64,000 nt of DNA from Chloranthus sessilifolius (GCA_021018995.1 CM037587.1:68715604-68779603), one strand, 5' to 3'. Shown: positions 21,943 through 35,500, numbered from the stretch's first letter. The notes: generated by a model from the sequence alone, not told the origin. Program-made: numbers and translations.

Positions 21943-22573
21943 TTGCTTTGAGCTTGTAATTATTTTTTCTTTTCTTCTGTTTTTTTTCTCAAAGGCCATG
22001 ACATGAACGTCATTTGCATCATAGCCGACTAGATGGAGTTCTTTTGTAGTCTCTCAGCTTGGCTTGTGCTGACTCAATGGATACTGTGACTGCTCGTAGA
22101 CCTTAAAGAGGATTTTTTCTCGAGATGTATCATAGCCATGGGATAGGTTAAGAATTTTGAAGGTATTCTAGGGTGAAGAAGGTTTCCATGATAGGGTTCT
22201 AATTGCCGTAATATGCTTCTTCCTTGGGAAATTTTGACTGTACGTGCCCCACTTTTTCTTTTCTATTTTTTTTATTCTTTTTGCTCTTTTTTTCAGACAT
22301 CCTCTTTTTGGGATTTTACTTTTTTGATTTTTTTTTGGATTTGAAGGTAACTCTTTTTCTCCTTTTTTTTGTTTAGTATATACACTGTTTTCATCTTCTT
22401 TTCATGGGAGGGGTTTATTGAAAGAAAGGCCAATGACTCAATGGGTGTAGCAAAGGGTATGATCATTCAGGGATGTTTTTTGGCTACTTGGCTTTGAAAT
22501 AATTGCCTCTTTTTAAAGTATCCTTGAGCAGTCACGTATCCATTTATTGTTAGTACTTACCTTACTGCGGAGA

Positions 22574-23650
22574 CTAGGAGTAGAATCGTCGGACATATCC
22601 AGCATTGATGGGCTCAGGAAAGTGATCTCTGTCCATGGTGGCGAGGTGGAGCACGTACCCTAGGAGCACCTCTCGGATGACGTAAGGTCCTTCCCAGTTG
22701 AGCTTGAATTTCCCTCTCAGATCGGCGTAGAGAGATGGGAAGATTTTCTTGAGTACCATGTCACCCATCTTTGAATCTCGACCGTGAAGATGCTTATTGT
22801 AGGTGCGTGTGATTTGCCCTTGATAAACTTAGGTGTGACACAAAGCTAAGAGCATTTTCTCATCCAATAAGTTCAGCTGTTCAAAGTGGGACCTCTCTCT
22901 TTTAGCTTCTGTTAGACCAGATTCGATGAGGATACAAAGTGAAGGCACTTCAACTTTGACTGGCAGGATGGCCTCGGTTCCATACACAAGGAAGAATGGT
23001 GTTGCCCCTGTAGCGGTACAGATCGACGTTTGATGGGCCCAAAGTGTGAAAGGTAACATTTTGCTGCAGTCTCGGTATGTGGCGATCATCTTTTCTAGGA
23101 TGCAGACGATCGTCTTGTTAGCAGCTTCTACGGCCCCATTGGTTTACGGCTGATACAGTGATGAGCGATGGTGTTTGATCTTATACTACTCACAGAAAGC
23201 TCTTATGCGCTTGTTTTCAAAGTTGGTGCCATTATCCGTAATGATATCCTTGGGTACGCCAAATCAACACACAATGTTGCTCTTCATGAATTTTTTAACA
23301 TGGCCGGCTGTGATGTTTGTGTAGGAAGCTACCTCGACCCATTTGGTAAAGTACTCGATGGTGACCAAGATGAGCTGATGCCCATTAGATGCTTTCATAT
23401 TGACTTTTCTGAATACGTCGATACCCTAAGTGGTGAATGGCCAAGGAGTGGTCATGCTGTGTAGATCAATGGCAGGAGCATGTATCAGACTAGAGTGCTC
23501 TTGGCATTTGTAGCACTTCTGCACGTGCTTGCAATGGTGGTCCAGAAATATCATTGCCATAGGATATTCTTGGCGAGCATGTGCCCATTGACGTGGGCTC
23601 CACATACTCCCTCGTGAATCTCTTTCATCATGTTGGCAGCCTCACTTTCG
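22574..23650 (-). pseudogene. E2 integrase, broken
   Basis: The zinc-binding N-terminus is at 23551-23650 with HEGVCGAHVNGHMLAKNIL, the Tat/Ogre version of the HHCC motif. The core follows in shifting frames (about 23100-23550), with GVPKDIITDNGTNF-like and HHRSSLY-like pieces. The segment 22829-23089 holds MIATYRDCSKMLPFTLWAHQ and TGATPFFLVYGTEAILPVKVE, the conserved C-terminal side of the core. The domain ends at 22574-22768 with GDMVLKKIFP, GKFKLNWEGPYV and a YVRRFY end. Stops and frameshifts are frequent. There is no chromodomain, as expected for Tat. Confidence 0.88.
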
Positions 23651-23899
23651 ATTAGGCATTTGAGGAAGATATTATAGGATCGCTTGTAGAGGCATTCGTC
23701 ACAGATGACGTAATTAGTCGCTAAACGTTGGATAGTTTGCCTGTCCGTCTTGGATGTACCTTTAGGGAAAGTTTGAGTTTCGAGGAAGTTCTTGATGTCT
23801 GAGAACCATGGAGGTTCATTATCTAACTTTAAGGGTTCCTCAATTTGGAGGCGGAAGTCTATCTCATTCCTCTGCTCAATCAGGATCGGCTTCATCTCG

Positions 23900-24300
23900 A
23901 TACCATATGGAATTTCGACCATTGATGCCAATGTTGCTAGCACATCGGCAAAGTGATTTCTTGCTCGTGGGACATAGGAGAAAGTAATATCATCGAAGCA
24001 TGCTATCAGATCTTTGAGGTGCTCATGGTATGGGATCAACTTCTCATCCTTTGTCTTCCAATCCTCATTTGTCTGACATATAATTAATTATGAGTTGCCA
24101 AATACCCTAAGATGAGTTACCTGCAGGTCTAAGGCCGCTTGCAAGCCTGCTGTGCATGCCTCATATTCGGCCATGTTATTCGTGCATGGGAAGTTCAGCT
24201 TGATGGAGACTGGTATATGAGATCCTTTTGGCAAAATCAGAATGGCACCGACTCCTTGACCCTTGGCATTTACTGCTCCGTCGAAATGCATTACCCAGGA
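23900..24300 (-). pseudogene. E2 second (archaeal-type) RNase H
   Basis: The sequence begins MHFDGAVNAKGQGVGAIL and continues CTNNMAEYEACTAGLQAALDL, then FGNS. Plant Tat/Ogre elements carry this extra RNase H after the retroviral one; in working copies the last motif is YGDS, so a catalytic Asp appears as Asn here. The C-terminal helix follows at 23950-24039 (YVPRARNHFADVLATLASM). A frame break lies between 24039 and 24088. Confidence 0.85.
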
Positions 24301-24365
24301 CTCTTCTATCTCCTCTGTGTCATCCTATGTCATAAACAAGATGTCTTCAACTGGGAATTCAGTTT

Positions 24366-24790
24366 TCAAAGGCTCATAGTTAGGTAAGGGATTGTTGGCA
24401 AGATGATCAGCAAGTGCTTGCCCCTTGACTGACTTCTGACTAACATACGTGATGCCAAACTCAGATAATAGGAGCTGCCAGTGTGCGCTCCACCCAGTGA
24501 GGGCCGGCTTTCAAACAGGTACTTCAACAGATCAATTCGTGCTAGAAGGAGAACGACTTGAGATAAGAAGTAGTGGCGGAGCCTCTGGGTGGCCCATACG
24601 AGAGCCAGACATGCTTTCTCCAAATGAGAATAGCGCATCTCATAGTCAGTAAACTTCTTGCTGAGATAGTAGATGGCCTGCTCTCTTCTTCCTGTTTCAT
24701 CATGCTGCCCTACGACACATCCCATCAAAACTTTTATTATGGAGAGATACATTAAGAGTGGTCTCCCCGGCTCAGGTGGTACCAATACAA
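24366..24790 (-). pseudogene. E2 first RNase H
   Basis: This contains PLLMYLSIIKVLMGCVVGQHDETGR and continues QAIYYLSKKFTDYEMRYSHLEKACLALVWA (given here only as landmarks; the conserved parts are YYLSKKF and EKACLAL). It is the RNase H immediately downstream of the reverse transcriptase in gypsy pol. The C-terminal half is out of frame. Confidence 0.82.
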
Positions 24791-24905
24791 ATGGGTTGAG
24801 AAGGTAACCCTTGATCTTATCGAATATTATTTGGCAATCATCATTCCATTCAACGGGAGAATCTTTTCTTAGTAGTCTAAAGATCGGCGCGCAGATAGGA
24901 GTTAG

Positions 24906-25780
24906 CTATGCAATGAACCGACTGATGTGTTGTATCCTTCCCAAGAAGCCTTTGGCCACTTTCTCGGTTGATGGCGATGGCATTTCAACGATGGCTCTTA
25001 CTTTGATCGGGTAAACCTCGATACCTCTCCTACTGACAATGAAGCCTAATAGTTTCCCTGATATGGCACCAAATGCACATTTCTGATTGTTCAGGTGCAA
25101 CCTGTATTTTCTCAATCTCTCAAATAGCTTTTGGAGATTTATCAGATTATCACCTCTTTCTTGATATTTGGTGATCATGCTGTCGATGTACACCTCAATT
25201 TCTCGGTGCATCATGTCATGAAACAGTACAGCCATAGCTCTCTGATATGTTGCCCCAGCATTCTTTAACCAGAACGGTATGACTCGATAGCAGAACATTC
25301 TCAATGGAGTAATAAACGTTGTCTTCTCTCGGTCTGCCTCTCCCATCTTGCAGTGTTATCAACCAAGATGTCAATGTGCGGTAATGGGAAGTCGTCCTTT
25401 GGGCTCGTCTTATTAAGATTTCTGAAATCAATGGACATGCGAACCTTTCCATCTTTTTTTGGTAGTGGGAGGATATTGGCTAGCCACTGAGGGTATTTGG
25501 AAACCATAAGAAACCCTGCATCATACTGCTTGATGACCCCATCCTTTACTTTCAGCATCCATTCTAGCCTGAGGCGTCTCAACTTTTGCTTAACAAGTTA
25601 ACATCGGGATATAGCGACAACTCATGCTCGACCAAATCGGTATCCGAACTAAGCATATCCTCATACGACCATGCGAAAATGTCTTGGTATGATCGAAGGA
25701 AATCAATCATGCCACTTCTTTCCTCAGGAGATAGCGACGTTTCGATCTTGGATTTTGGGGATCTCCTCAGTCCCTAGATT
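24906..25780 (-). pseudogene. E2 reverse transcriptase, catalytic motif altered
   Basis: The order of motifs is DIFAWSYEDM (about 25700), KVKDGVIKQYDAGFL, LPLPKKDGKVRMSIDFRNLN (25430-25500), FPLPHIDILVDNTA, then FCYRVIPFWLKNAGATYQRA and YIDSMITKYQ. In functional members the last motif is Y(V/I)DDM; the second catalytic Asp is Ser here. The thumb reaches GFLGRIQHISRFIA. Overlapping frames at 25301-25346 show a frameshift between the fingers and palm. The Tat family placement rests on these wordings and on the downstream double RNase H. Confidence 0.88.
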
Positions 25781-26740
25781 GATATCTTCTGTTTCCTCAA
25801 CAATAGGGGTAGGGCCATGCTCAAAGTCGGTAAACCGTTCAAGGAGTTCATTGGGGAGCTCCTCAGTAGGGATTTTCTCGTCTAGACTCGTGATTCCTAC
25901 CTCTTCTTGTGTTTCTACATGAAAGAGGTCGACTCCACGTGGGACAGGATTTTTGATTAAGGCATCATTTTCTTTGATTTTATTAGGAATTTTGAAAGGC
26001 AATATTTTTGGATTTTATATTTTTTTTATTTTTTAACATTTTTCTTTTCTTAAAAAATTGGCCCCTGGCAGCATGGGTCTCTGTATATACATGGTAATGG
26101 CTACCAAGGGCTAATCTCACTTTTTATAGGTTGTTTATTTTTGGGAAACGGGTGCTAAATTTCAGGCCACTCGTCGCTTCTAGAGTTTGGGGTATAGTCA
26201 CCCAATTTCTTACCTGTGGTGTTGCTCCTTTACCTGTTCGGATGGAAGGGGTTGATTGATATGATTCTTCAGAGTCAGCCTCCATCATATTGATTTTGAG
26301 TTCGTCTGGAATTCTGTCCTCAAACATCATCAAGGTCCTGTGGTGGTTTACCACTAGGGGAGATTGTACAGGTATGAAAGATTCTTCCTAAAAAAGGGAC
26401 AGAGTGTCTAGGTCTATTTCTAGGTTGGGGGGAATAATTTGGGGATCGGTGGGGTGGACAGGGGCTACGAGTTTGTGGGGGGTTAATTGTGTTGCCCCAT
26501 TCTGATCAATCTTCACAATCCCTGCGCTTACAAAGGTATTCCAGATGTGAGGTCTAGGATGGGGTTCCTCTTCTAGGTTTATTCCCTTGGCTCTAGCAAC
26601 GGCTATTAGTCGGCCTTTTCCTTAGCCTCTCGAACATCTTCTTAAGTGGGTTTGTATCCTACCCCGAATCTGACTTGCTGTCCGCCCTTGGCCCTGATTG
26701 GCTCCTTTCTGCCTTGTAATCGGGGTCCCAGCCCCTTACT

Positions 26741-27300
26741 TTACTGATAGCCCCATTTCTGGAGCATGGCCAGAGTTGTAACCATTCCGCCTCCAGTTTT
26801 CAGGGTGATACTTTTGGGGGGGTGCACTAGGACTGATGCTGATACCTCGTATTCAAAGTTATGGAGGTCTATATCTTCGGTTGTGTGCGGCACATCTAAC
26901 ATTTTAGGGTTCTCAATATTATGGGTGGCTTTTTCTCTTTCGTCATGCCCTTCACCTATGATGGTGATGATTTTCTGCCCAACCACGAATTTAGGTTTCT
27001 AATGCAATGTTGAAGGTATTGCCCAGACCTCATGTAACCAAGGGTGCCCGAATAGCAAGTTGAAGGAAGACTTGATATCCATTACTTGGAAAGGTATGGA
27101 TAGGGTCATTGGCCTAATCACAAGCTCAAGATCAACTTCCCCGATTATTTATGTTCTAGTGTTATCAAACCCTCTAGCGCTGGTTTTTGTTGGCCTTAAC
27201 ATACAAGGATCCACCCCTATTGATGGCCTTAACATACAATCTGCTAGAGCCAAAAATATTGTCTGGTAATCCCATTGATATTGATCGATAGGTAATTGGC
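26741..27300 (-). pseudogene. E2 protease region, broken
   Basis: The minus-strand frame gives MLRPSIGVDP, then IIGEVDLELVIRPM, FQVMDIKSSFNLLFGHPWLH and WAIPSTLH, ending KFVVGQKIITIIGEG. These correspond to the back half of a Tat-type aspartic protease (usual form SYNMLLGRPWIH). One stop interrupts it near 27140 and another near 27000. The Asp-Ser/Thr-Gly active site is not clearly readable. The stretch 25724-26740 is the variable linker between protease and reverse transcriptase, including frames at 25724-26002 and 26124-26354. Confidence 0.7.
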
Positions 27301-27539
27301 AGGGGTGGTTTTGCATGCCTGATATGAATTGATTTGGATGTAATTGATGGGAGCTGGAAATGGGAAATATACCCTAAGATCTGAGGGTTCTGCTTGTGGT
27401 GTGGGGTTAGGAAAGTAATAAGCTAAATTTAAAGGTTCAATCACCCCAATGCTTCTGTCATCCCGGTCTCTTTGTCGTGGTGCTACAAAGTTTACCTGGG
27501 CATGGATATACTCTGACGGGTCAAACACTTAATCATTTT

Positions 27540-30105
27540 CTGCTACCATGCTGATATTTGGTCTTCGACCTGCCCCTCCTGGTGGGTGTGGTGGTAGTGG
27601 CACTTGGTGTAAGTTTGCATGTTGGTTAGCCTGGGGAAGTGTCAAAGGGACGAACTTACCAGCCTTTATTAAGTCCTATATCACATACTTCAGGGGGAAA
27701 CAACAATTAATCGGGTGGCCTGGTCCTTTGTGGAAGTTGCAGTGGGTGTTGGGGTCATAGTTTCTCGGGATTGGATTTGGCGGGGGTCGGGGCTGGAGTG
27801 CTATGACCAAATCCTTTTCAATTAACAAGGGCAATAAAATGTTCAGGGACTGCCCCAAGGGCATGAAGACTCGATCAAAATGTGCTTTCCTCTGCTCTGG
27901 GGTCATCTATGCCCCTTGTCCATTTTTGATTCTCTACATTGGCTCGCTTCTGGTCGGGGCTGGCTGGGTTGCCATGAACTGGAATGGGGTTGTGTTGGTA
28001 TTGGGTCGTGTATTGCCGACCGTTTGTATATATACATCGATTCTTCTTTCATTTATCTATTCGGTGAACCTCTAGACCCCACTGTTTGTAGTTTTGTTCA
28101 ACCACCCTTCTCTTATTGCATCTTCGCAGCGATTGGCATTTCTTACCAAATCAGTAAAGCTGGACTGCTATTGGTATACCAGAAAATCTGAGATGATCGA
28201 GGGGTGTTTTTCAAAATCATTTCAATCTGCTCATCATCGAGTATTCTGTTCCTGACCTAAGTTGTCAGTGCCCTCCATCACCCAAGATAATCACTAAATG
28301 CTTCGTCGGGCTTCTGCTTTAGCCGGGCTAGGTCCAATTTTCTGGGTTCAATGTCTTTGTTGTAGACATATTGCTCTTGGAATAAGTAGGTCAGATCCTT
28401 CCAAGTTTTGATCATGGAAGGTTCCAGCGAAGTGAACCACCTTAAGGTCGGGCTCGTAAGGCTCTTTTGGAAGAACTTTATGAGCAAATGGTCATCCCCT
28501 CTATATTGGCACATGTCCCCGCAGTAGGATTTGAGATGTGTAATGGGTTACTCGTGCCATTATATTTGTCGAAGATCGGCACTTTGAATTTCGGGGGTAA
28601 GGGGACTTCAGAAAATAGGCACAGGTTGGAAAAGTTGTTTGCACGGATCTCAACTCCACCCAGCTTCATTAATTATTTTTTGATCTTGTCTAGCTATTCC
28701 TTCAATTGCTCGGACTCTTTGGATGGTGGTGTTGTTCTTTTGACTGTCGGCATCCATTCACTTTGTGTCACCAGGGGTTGGTGATTACGGGTGGCGAAAG
28801 AATGATACTTGTGTGTGCCCTCATATAAGCCCCACTATTTCTTATCTCATCTTTCTCATACTATGGGCTTTCAAAAAATGGGAGAAGGGTGAGATTTTCC
28901 TGTTGGTGTTGGGTAGTCTAAAGGGGTGCTGGGTGGAACCACTGTACATGGGGGAAATTCGGCGGAATGATAGGGTAAGTGGAGGTTAGGTTTTGGATTA
29001 GGGTTTGATGAGGCCATTGTGCCTGGGGGAATTAATGGGGATGAGTTTGAGATGTAGGAGGATGGGTGAGTTGGGGTTGATGAACGGTGTCCGATAGGTT
29101 CCTATATTGGGTCGGGTATGAAGGTTGTGAGTGATTGGGATTTTGAGAGAATTGTGGTGGGTGTGGGTATGAGGCTCTAAGGTTTAGGTCTTTCTGGGCT
29201 TGGGTATAGGGTAAGGAGCTTGGATGGGCTTGGGCCATAGGGCCTGGATGGGTTTGGCCCATTCGTCCTTGGTGGATCTGGCCCATGGGGGCCTGAGGCC
29301 AGCTCAAATGACTCCATGGTTCGTCAGGGTCTTGGGTGGTATGGATAATGGGGGGTTGCTGGGAGTTTTGGAGAAAAGGGGCATGGAGATTTGAGAGTGT
29401 ATGAGATGGGCTTCTGAGGGGTAGATAAGGGAGGCTGCTTTGAGAAGCCTTCCAGTTAGTGTAGGCCCTGACCATTTCCTCCATCATGGCCATTGGATTG
29501 GGTGAGGGGGTGGGTGCAAGGGGTGTATTTGATGAAAGGGAAATATAGGGCATGGATTAGGTGGGTGTATGGGAAAAATTGGGCATGGCCCAGGTAAAAT
29601 TAGGCATGACCTAGGTATATGAGGGGGTATTGTGTGTGGTTTGTGAGGAGGAGGGGTAATTGGTCACTGCTTGGTGAAAATGTGGGGAAAAGGTGGGGGA
29701 TTGGATTGGATTTTGGGGAGGTGTGGATGAGAGATGGGGGGGCTTGGAAGAGTGGATGTGAAAAAATGTGGCCTGCTTGGATTGGACGGGGATGAGGGGG
29801 GTATGTTGATGGGTGGATGTGGATGGGTCTTGAATGGATGCGGGTGGAGAAAGGGATAAACTTTGAATGGGTGTGGATGGGAATATGGGTGCACCGAAGG
29901 GTCTGGTGATAGTAATTGGCGGTTGGGTGAGCGGAATGGAGGTAAACATTTCCTCCGAATGAGAATGGGTTGGGGACTGTGGCAGGGATTAATCGGGATT
30001 GGCGTATGCCAGATCTACATCCCACACCATGGCTTGGTGGCGGGTTGGATACGGATGCCTCGGCAGGGGTCCATAGAATTTTCTCCTTCTTACCCTACGG
30101 GATGA
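27540..30105 (-). pseudogene. E2 gag, proline-rich N-terminus, broken
   Basis: The conserved gag core is FSEVPLPPKFKVPIFDKYNG (28478-28669), followed after a frameshift by LLIKFFQKSLTSPTLRWF and WKDLTYLFQEQYVYNKDI (28278-28514). At 27676-27906 is CNFHKGPGHPINC, a variant zinc knuckle of Tat-type gag. The N-terminal part (29032-30025) is extremely rich in Pro, His, Ser and Gln, as in other Tat gags. The exact start is not certain; I place it near 30025-30105. Many stops break the gene. Confidence 0.8.
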
Positions 30106-31335
30106 CAGAGGGTAAGGTGATACCGTTATGCCGGCACCACAAGCTATATTTATTTTTTGGTTTTTTATTTTATTTTAAAATAAGTGAATCTTTACGATGA
30201 AGAACTCCGGGGCCTTTGGAATTCCCGTTTCGGGTAACGTTCGCACCCTAAATATCTCTCGCGGTGGGCTCCCAGCATGCTTTAGAAGAATCAAAAGGGA
30301 AACCCTTCGATCTATGTGAAGGCACGAGAAACCATGCAAACAACCCGATCCCTCGGAGCAAATCAATAAGAGATTGACCTCTTTTGACCGGCAAGGGATT
30401 ATTGGGTGTCGAAGAGTGCGGGATCTATCAGAGATGATAAACCAGTAAGCGGGGGACTCGGGGAGGTGATAAGGGCCTCAGATTCAGGCTGCCCAACTCA
30501 GAACAGGCTTCGTGTGTGTATTATATGCACTAGGCTAAATCTTGGGGATTTTAGCTTAGCATGTGTATTATACACGCTAGAGCAATTCCAGGCAAAAAAG
30601 GCTTAGCATGTATATTATACACGCTAGGCAAAAATAGTTTATATAAACTATTTTGATAGCAAACAGTAGACCCGAATTGAGTCTATTTTTTTGGGTTTTC
30701 TGGAAGTGATGCTTCCAGTGACTGATTTTCCTATTGTAACAGGTCTCTCCACACTGAACCTAGGGACACAAGGTCAATTCGGGACAACTAACGCACTCCC
30801 CCACAGGTTTTAAGCTTTATAATTATTTTGGTAACCCACCCGATATACCTTCTACGCAAGCGCCTTCTCAAATACTGGATGGGGTGGTACTTTTCCGGAT
30901 CATCACCACTAGTGGCTGCCGCCGTAATAAGAACCAGGTGTTTGTATTGCTACCTAAATTCCCAACCCTTTAAAAGCTATCCTGGTGAAAAATGATATAA
31001 GTCCCTTAACTCAATTTTAAGGTTCAATTTTAAAAGGGAGTTTGCTTATCGTTCAAAAATGGGTGGTGATGATCCCATGCCGCTTCTACGGGCGGACGTC
31101 CACTAGTAGGATATAATTACAAAGATGAAAAGCTCAAGTAGGCTTGCCAAACGGCTAAGGCGTGTAAAAGAAAAAGTAAGCCCGCCAATCGGCTAAGGCA
31201 TTTAAATGATGAAAAAATAAAAGAATTGTAAAGAATATGTTAAAGAAGGCCCGCTAATTGGCGAAGGCACGTAAATGACGGAAAAGTAGGGGTAAGTAGA
31301 AATAAACCGAATCATAGGGGTAAGAAAAATTGATG
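30106..31335 (-). other. E2 5' leader (left part), no gene seen
   Basis: This is the untranslated leader between gag and the primer site. The leader is cut at 31336 by the three-LTR chromovirus and resumes at 45309. It holds palindrome cluster 4 and, near 31310-31340, the first unit of a roughly 30-bp direct repeat (GAATCATAGGGGTAAG) whose second unit (GAATCGTAGGGGTGAG) lies across the insertion at 45304. No protein is recognised. Confidence 0.6.
30507..30629. repeat. Palindrome cluster 4 (E2 leader, upstream of gag), three copies
   Basis: Copies at about 30507, 30555 and 30601 with TAGCATGTATATTATACACG-like cores. On the minus strand the cluster is about 480 bases upstream of the gag start region. 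Spacing is again about 46-48 bp. Confidence 0.85.
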
Positions 31336-31550
31336 GAATCTGTGACAGCTCGTACTTTCCCAACATATTTTTTTTTTCTTTTCTTTTCATAACATGGGAA
31401 ATCCCGGACCGTCGGGTCGCAGATCATGATCCAAAATACAGTGTACATGGTATGTTCACAAAAAGCGGACTTGAAAGCATAAAACATTCATAGCAAAAGG
31501 ATGATTATATCTCATTTATTGCAAAACACCATTTATAATCTAAAACCACC

Positions 31551-31570
31551 GATGATGGTCAACCATCACC
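31551..31570. other. Conserved LTR hairpin
   Basis: Inverted repeat GATGATGG-TCAA-CCATCACC. The counterpart in LTR C (41196-41215) is perfect, GGTGATGG-TCAA-CCATCACC. Copies also lie at 37007-37026 and, in the diverged G1 LTR, at 6994-7013. Confidence 0.8.
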
Positions 31571-32333
31571 TAAACAGTGGTGTACAAAAAGAGAAGCACA
31601 GGTTCAATTGCTAACAAAGTCTGGTAAGATACCAAATCTAAAGGTCCAAAATGGAGCCCAAGTATCTCCACACTAAGCTCAAAGAGGCAGTCTACTGGAT
31701 TCGCTTCAAGGTTCTTGAACAGGACCTGTACCTGCTACGTATAGTCGATGAATGAGCTTCATCTAAGCCCAGTAGGGGAAAGATCCATACTAACCACATC
31801 TCATATTTTCAAAATACATATCTAATGATCATAATTCAAAGGCATTTTCAAATCGAAAAGAACACATTCTTTCATATTAGTAACAAACGATTTTCAAAGA
31901 AATATTGAACCAAAGCTGATTTCAAAAACATATCGGAACAAAACTTATTTCAAAAACATATTAGAAGCACAAATTGTTTTCAAAGATATATCGGAATAAA
32001 ACATGCTTCAAAGATATGTTGGAACAAAACTTATTTCAAAGACATATTCTATTCAAAACTAAGCTTTGCAAAATCCTAACTAAAATCACAATCTTCAATT
32101 CAAGTTCAAATACATATTCAGATTCATAATTAAATTTCATAATTTCGTATTCACTTATTCATTCACTTATTTGTTTCCCACTTATTACTGAATTTGAAAT
32201 TCATATACAGTATTCTTATTCAGGGTCAAGATTTGGATTCGGATTCATAGTTCTTATTCAAAATTTAAAGATCATGTTTAGGGTTCTTATTCAAAATTTC
32301 AGAGTTCATATCATTGTTCACGAGTTCAATTTT

Positions 32334-32548
32334 GAAGTTCAAATATACTGATTCACCGCCGTGTCAGTTCAAATACACAGATTCATGATTTCATGTTCAT
32401 ATTCATATTCAGGTTCAAATACATGAATAAACCGATGTGTTAGTTCAGATACTGATCCACCGCTGTGTCGGTTCAAATACATGAATTAACCGTCGTGTTA
32501 GTTCAAATACATGGATTAACCGCTGTGTCGGTTCAAATACACGGATGA
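32334..32548. repeat. Minisatellite of about 30 bp in LTR A
   Basis: Units have the form GTTCAAATACACGGATTAAC plus CGTCGTGTCG. The unit is itself semi-palindromic (AACCG and CGGTT). Equivalent arrays lie at 37777-37988 in LTR B and 41988-42199 in LTR C, with similar unit numbers, so the array predates the tandem. Confidence 0.8.
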
Positions 32549-35500
32549 TCAGTGTTTGATTTCATGATTTCATGGTCATGTTTAAAATCAAAGTTGATAA
32601 TCACAGCTTGTTCTCCAATTTCAATGAAGTGGTGTCAAATGTCAAGCCCCTGAGCTACATTAACAGGGTGGGTCACTTGAACCAAGAAATCAAGCCCCTG
32701 AGGTAAGTTAACAGGGTCACCTGAACCGGATCACACAATCACAGGGACACAAGCAAGAGCATGACTCATATTTCATATTTATTTCAAAGTTTATATTTTC
32801 AAATTCACAGATCATATTTCGGATTCGGAGGTCATATTTCAAAGTTCATATTACAACTTTAAAAATAAATTCATGTCTGATTCTATCGGCTTCGATTTTT
32901 ATATTCAAATTCCATAAATCAAGATCTAGATGAAACTAAGCATGAAATTTTTCCTTACACTGGTTTCCAAAATTTAATACTTTAAATGCTCAAAGGTTAA
33001 TACAAAAAATCCAATTTCAACAAAAATTCAAACTTAAGGATTTCATATGTAAAGATTTCAAGGTTAAAATTCAAATTTGATACATAAAAATCAATTTAAA
33101 TATTCAAAACTCAGTGCTCACATTCAATTATATCACAGAGTCTAAGCATTGGAAAATCAAATGCAAGTTAGTGGTGAACTTTCCCTACCTTGCGATCAAG
33201 GCTACGTGTTACACGTGCATGCATGCATGCAAGAAAAAATCTCTTTTCACGAGCTCTTCGTGAACACCTAAAATGCATTAAACATGTTCGGCATGCTTAG
33301 CACACATACTGGGTCACTATAGACCCCTCATGTGAATAACACGTGTTTAACTAGATAGAACATAGCCCACAAACCAACACACAAGCTTGCCCCGACAAGG
33401 CGCAGGGTTGCCTCGGCAAGCCTCTCAGCTTGCCTCTTGCCATGGCAAGCTCCTTAGTTTGCCTCTACTTGTCACTAAATTTTTACCTTTTAAATATTAT
33501 ATTTATGAATTTGTTAATTCAGGAAAGTTATAGGGCTTATTGTTCCCTTTCCAATGCATCAAGAATTGCTCCAATCGGAGTCTGGGTCAAAAGTTATGAC
33601 CACAATAGCGAACAGGGTCAAAGCACAAGGTTGCCCAAGGTTGCCGAGGTAGGATGCAGGGTTGCTGCGGCAAGCCTATCAGCTGTGCACCTTGCTGCGG
33701 CCAGCTTGTGGGGTTGTCGCGGCAAGCCTGAGGCCCAAGCTTACTGCGGGTGCCCCTTTCCTTTCTCTAATTTGTTGGAATTTTTAATATGTTCGGGCCT
33801 TCTATACTATATACACATTATATTTTATCTTGTACGTTGCACAGAGACCCCTCTTATATTTATTAAATAGGTATGAAAGTTTCAAACGAAGCTTTTGACT
33901 CTGAAACCCTCATACAATACTTTATCTCAGAATTGTCGACCCGATTGCATCGATTCGACACCAAAGACCTAAATTTTATTTTAAACACTATTGAAATGAA
34001 CCTAATTTATTATGTAGTTCATTTACGGCGTACCTTTGGGTGGACTCTTTGTTTACGACAACGCCAAAATGATGTGGGTGTCGAGTTTGTAAAGTAAGTG
34101 AAGAGCTAGGGTAGCAAGGAACACCCCGAGATCAAGCGGTCGTCTGCCGCAATTCTCATGACCGAATCGTAGAGTCACCTTGTGATCCACGGTTCTGAAT
34201 CCAAGGGTTTAAGGAGATAGAATAGAAAAGGGGTCTTGAGAAGTTAGAAGAAAGTTTCCTCCTCTGGTTTTACCTAATGGTTGTGCAGTTTTGGTTGCTA
34301 ATAGGGACTCGATTTCTTCAAGGCTTGAAACAGGAAGAAGAAACGAAAGTTGTTAGTGAATTTTGTAGTGGGTTTGCACTTTGTGTGCATGGGAGCCAAG
34401 AGTGACTCATGCAATCGTGGAGTTCTCTCGGAGAGATAAGGATTATAAGATATGAAGGGATGGAGTCCCATGTAGTGCCCATATTAATTTTTTAGTATAT
34501 AGGCATATAAGCCATAATAGGCTTGAGTTTACTAATAAGCTAATACATAGTTTTCATGTATAAGCCATCTCAGATTTGTATCTAGTGTATTTCTGCTACA
34601 CGTAGTTCAGTATTTACATAGGCTTAATTTGTGGGTAAGTCCCTTACACAGACTAGAGGTGTACGGTTGGTACTAATCCGCTATATGTATGCAAGCCTAA
34701 TAAGACTGGGTCTTAGTGTAAAGCTAATACACTATATATATATATAGGATGTCAAAAATCATTCAGTGTATTACCTAATACACAGCTATGGTGTATGGAA
34801 GACACAATTTCAAGTGTATTTTTACTATACTAAATCTGAGTGTATGGAAGACCGGGTTTCACTTAATAAAATAATATTAGGCCACTAAGGGTTCCTAAAA
34901 CTCATCAAATTACTACCACTTAATCTATACCAGTTGTTTGCATCCCATATTAGGCACACACACCTGACCTTACCCGCGTCCATACCTGATATCATGAATT
35001 TTATAACATGGGGTGCCCAAATTCAATGTGTAACTGGTACACCCAGCTCGGCGTATAGGTCTAGCACAGGGCCTCAATTATTGGTCTGAATCCCCGATCC
35101 ATATTACCTAATGAGTCTTGATTCTAGGTCAGCTATCCACATTAACCCATCTTGGGTTGCTATATGTGATCTCGACACCATGTATTGTCAATGCACTGCT
35201 TTCAGTGTACTGGTCTAACTAATCCAGGGAATAAAATAGAAAGACCAACTAAGGTCAGATGCCATTGGGGTGTTCAGATACCTAGACCTATTGGTTACAC
35301 ACCAAGGCATTGACCAATGGGGTGACTAAAATTTCCATCTTTAATTATAACATTCTAAAAATTATAGTGTATGCCATGTTAGGCTCGCACACATAGTCGG
35401 GGTATTAGTGGTAGGCTATCTATGTTGTATGTCTATATGCATAAACTAGCATCGGCTTGGGTCATAGAGATTAAACTTGGCTCAATCTTGGGGCCTGAGT

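Noticed and set aside
32334..32548. Possible CRISPR-like array (regular 30-bp units)
   Set aside because: Units are contiguous and diverged with no unique spacers, and the host is a plant; it is a minisatellite inside an LTR.
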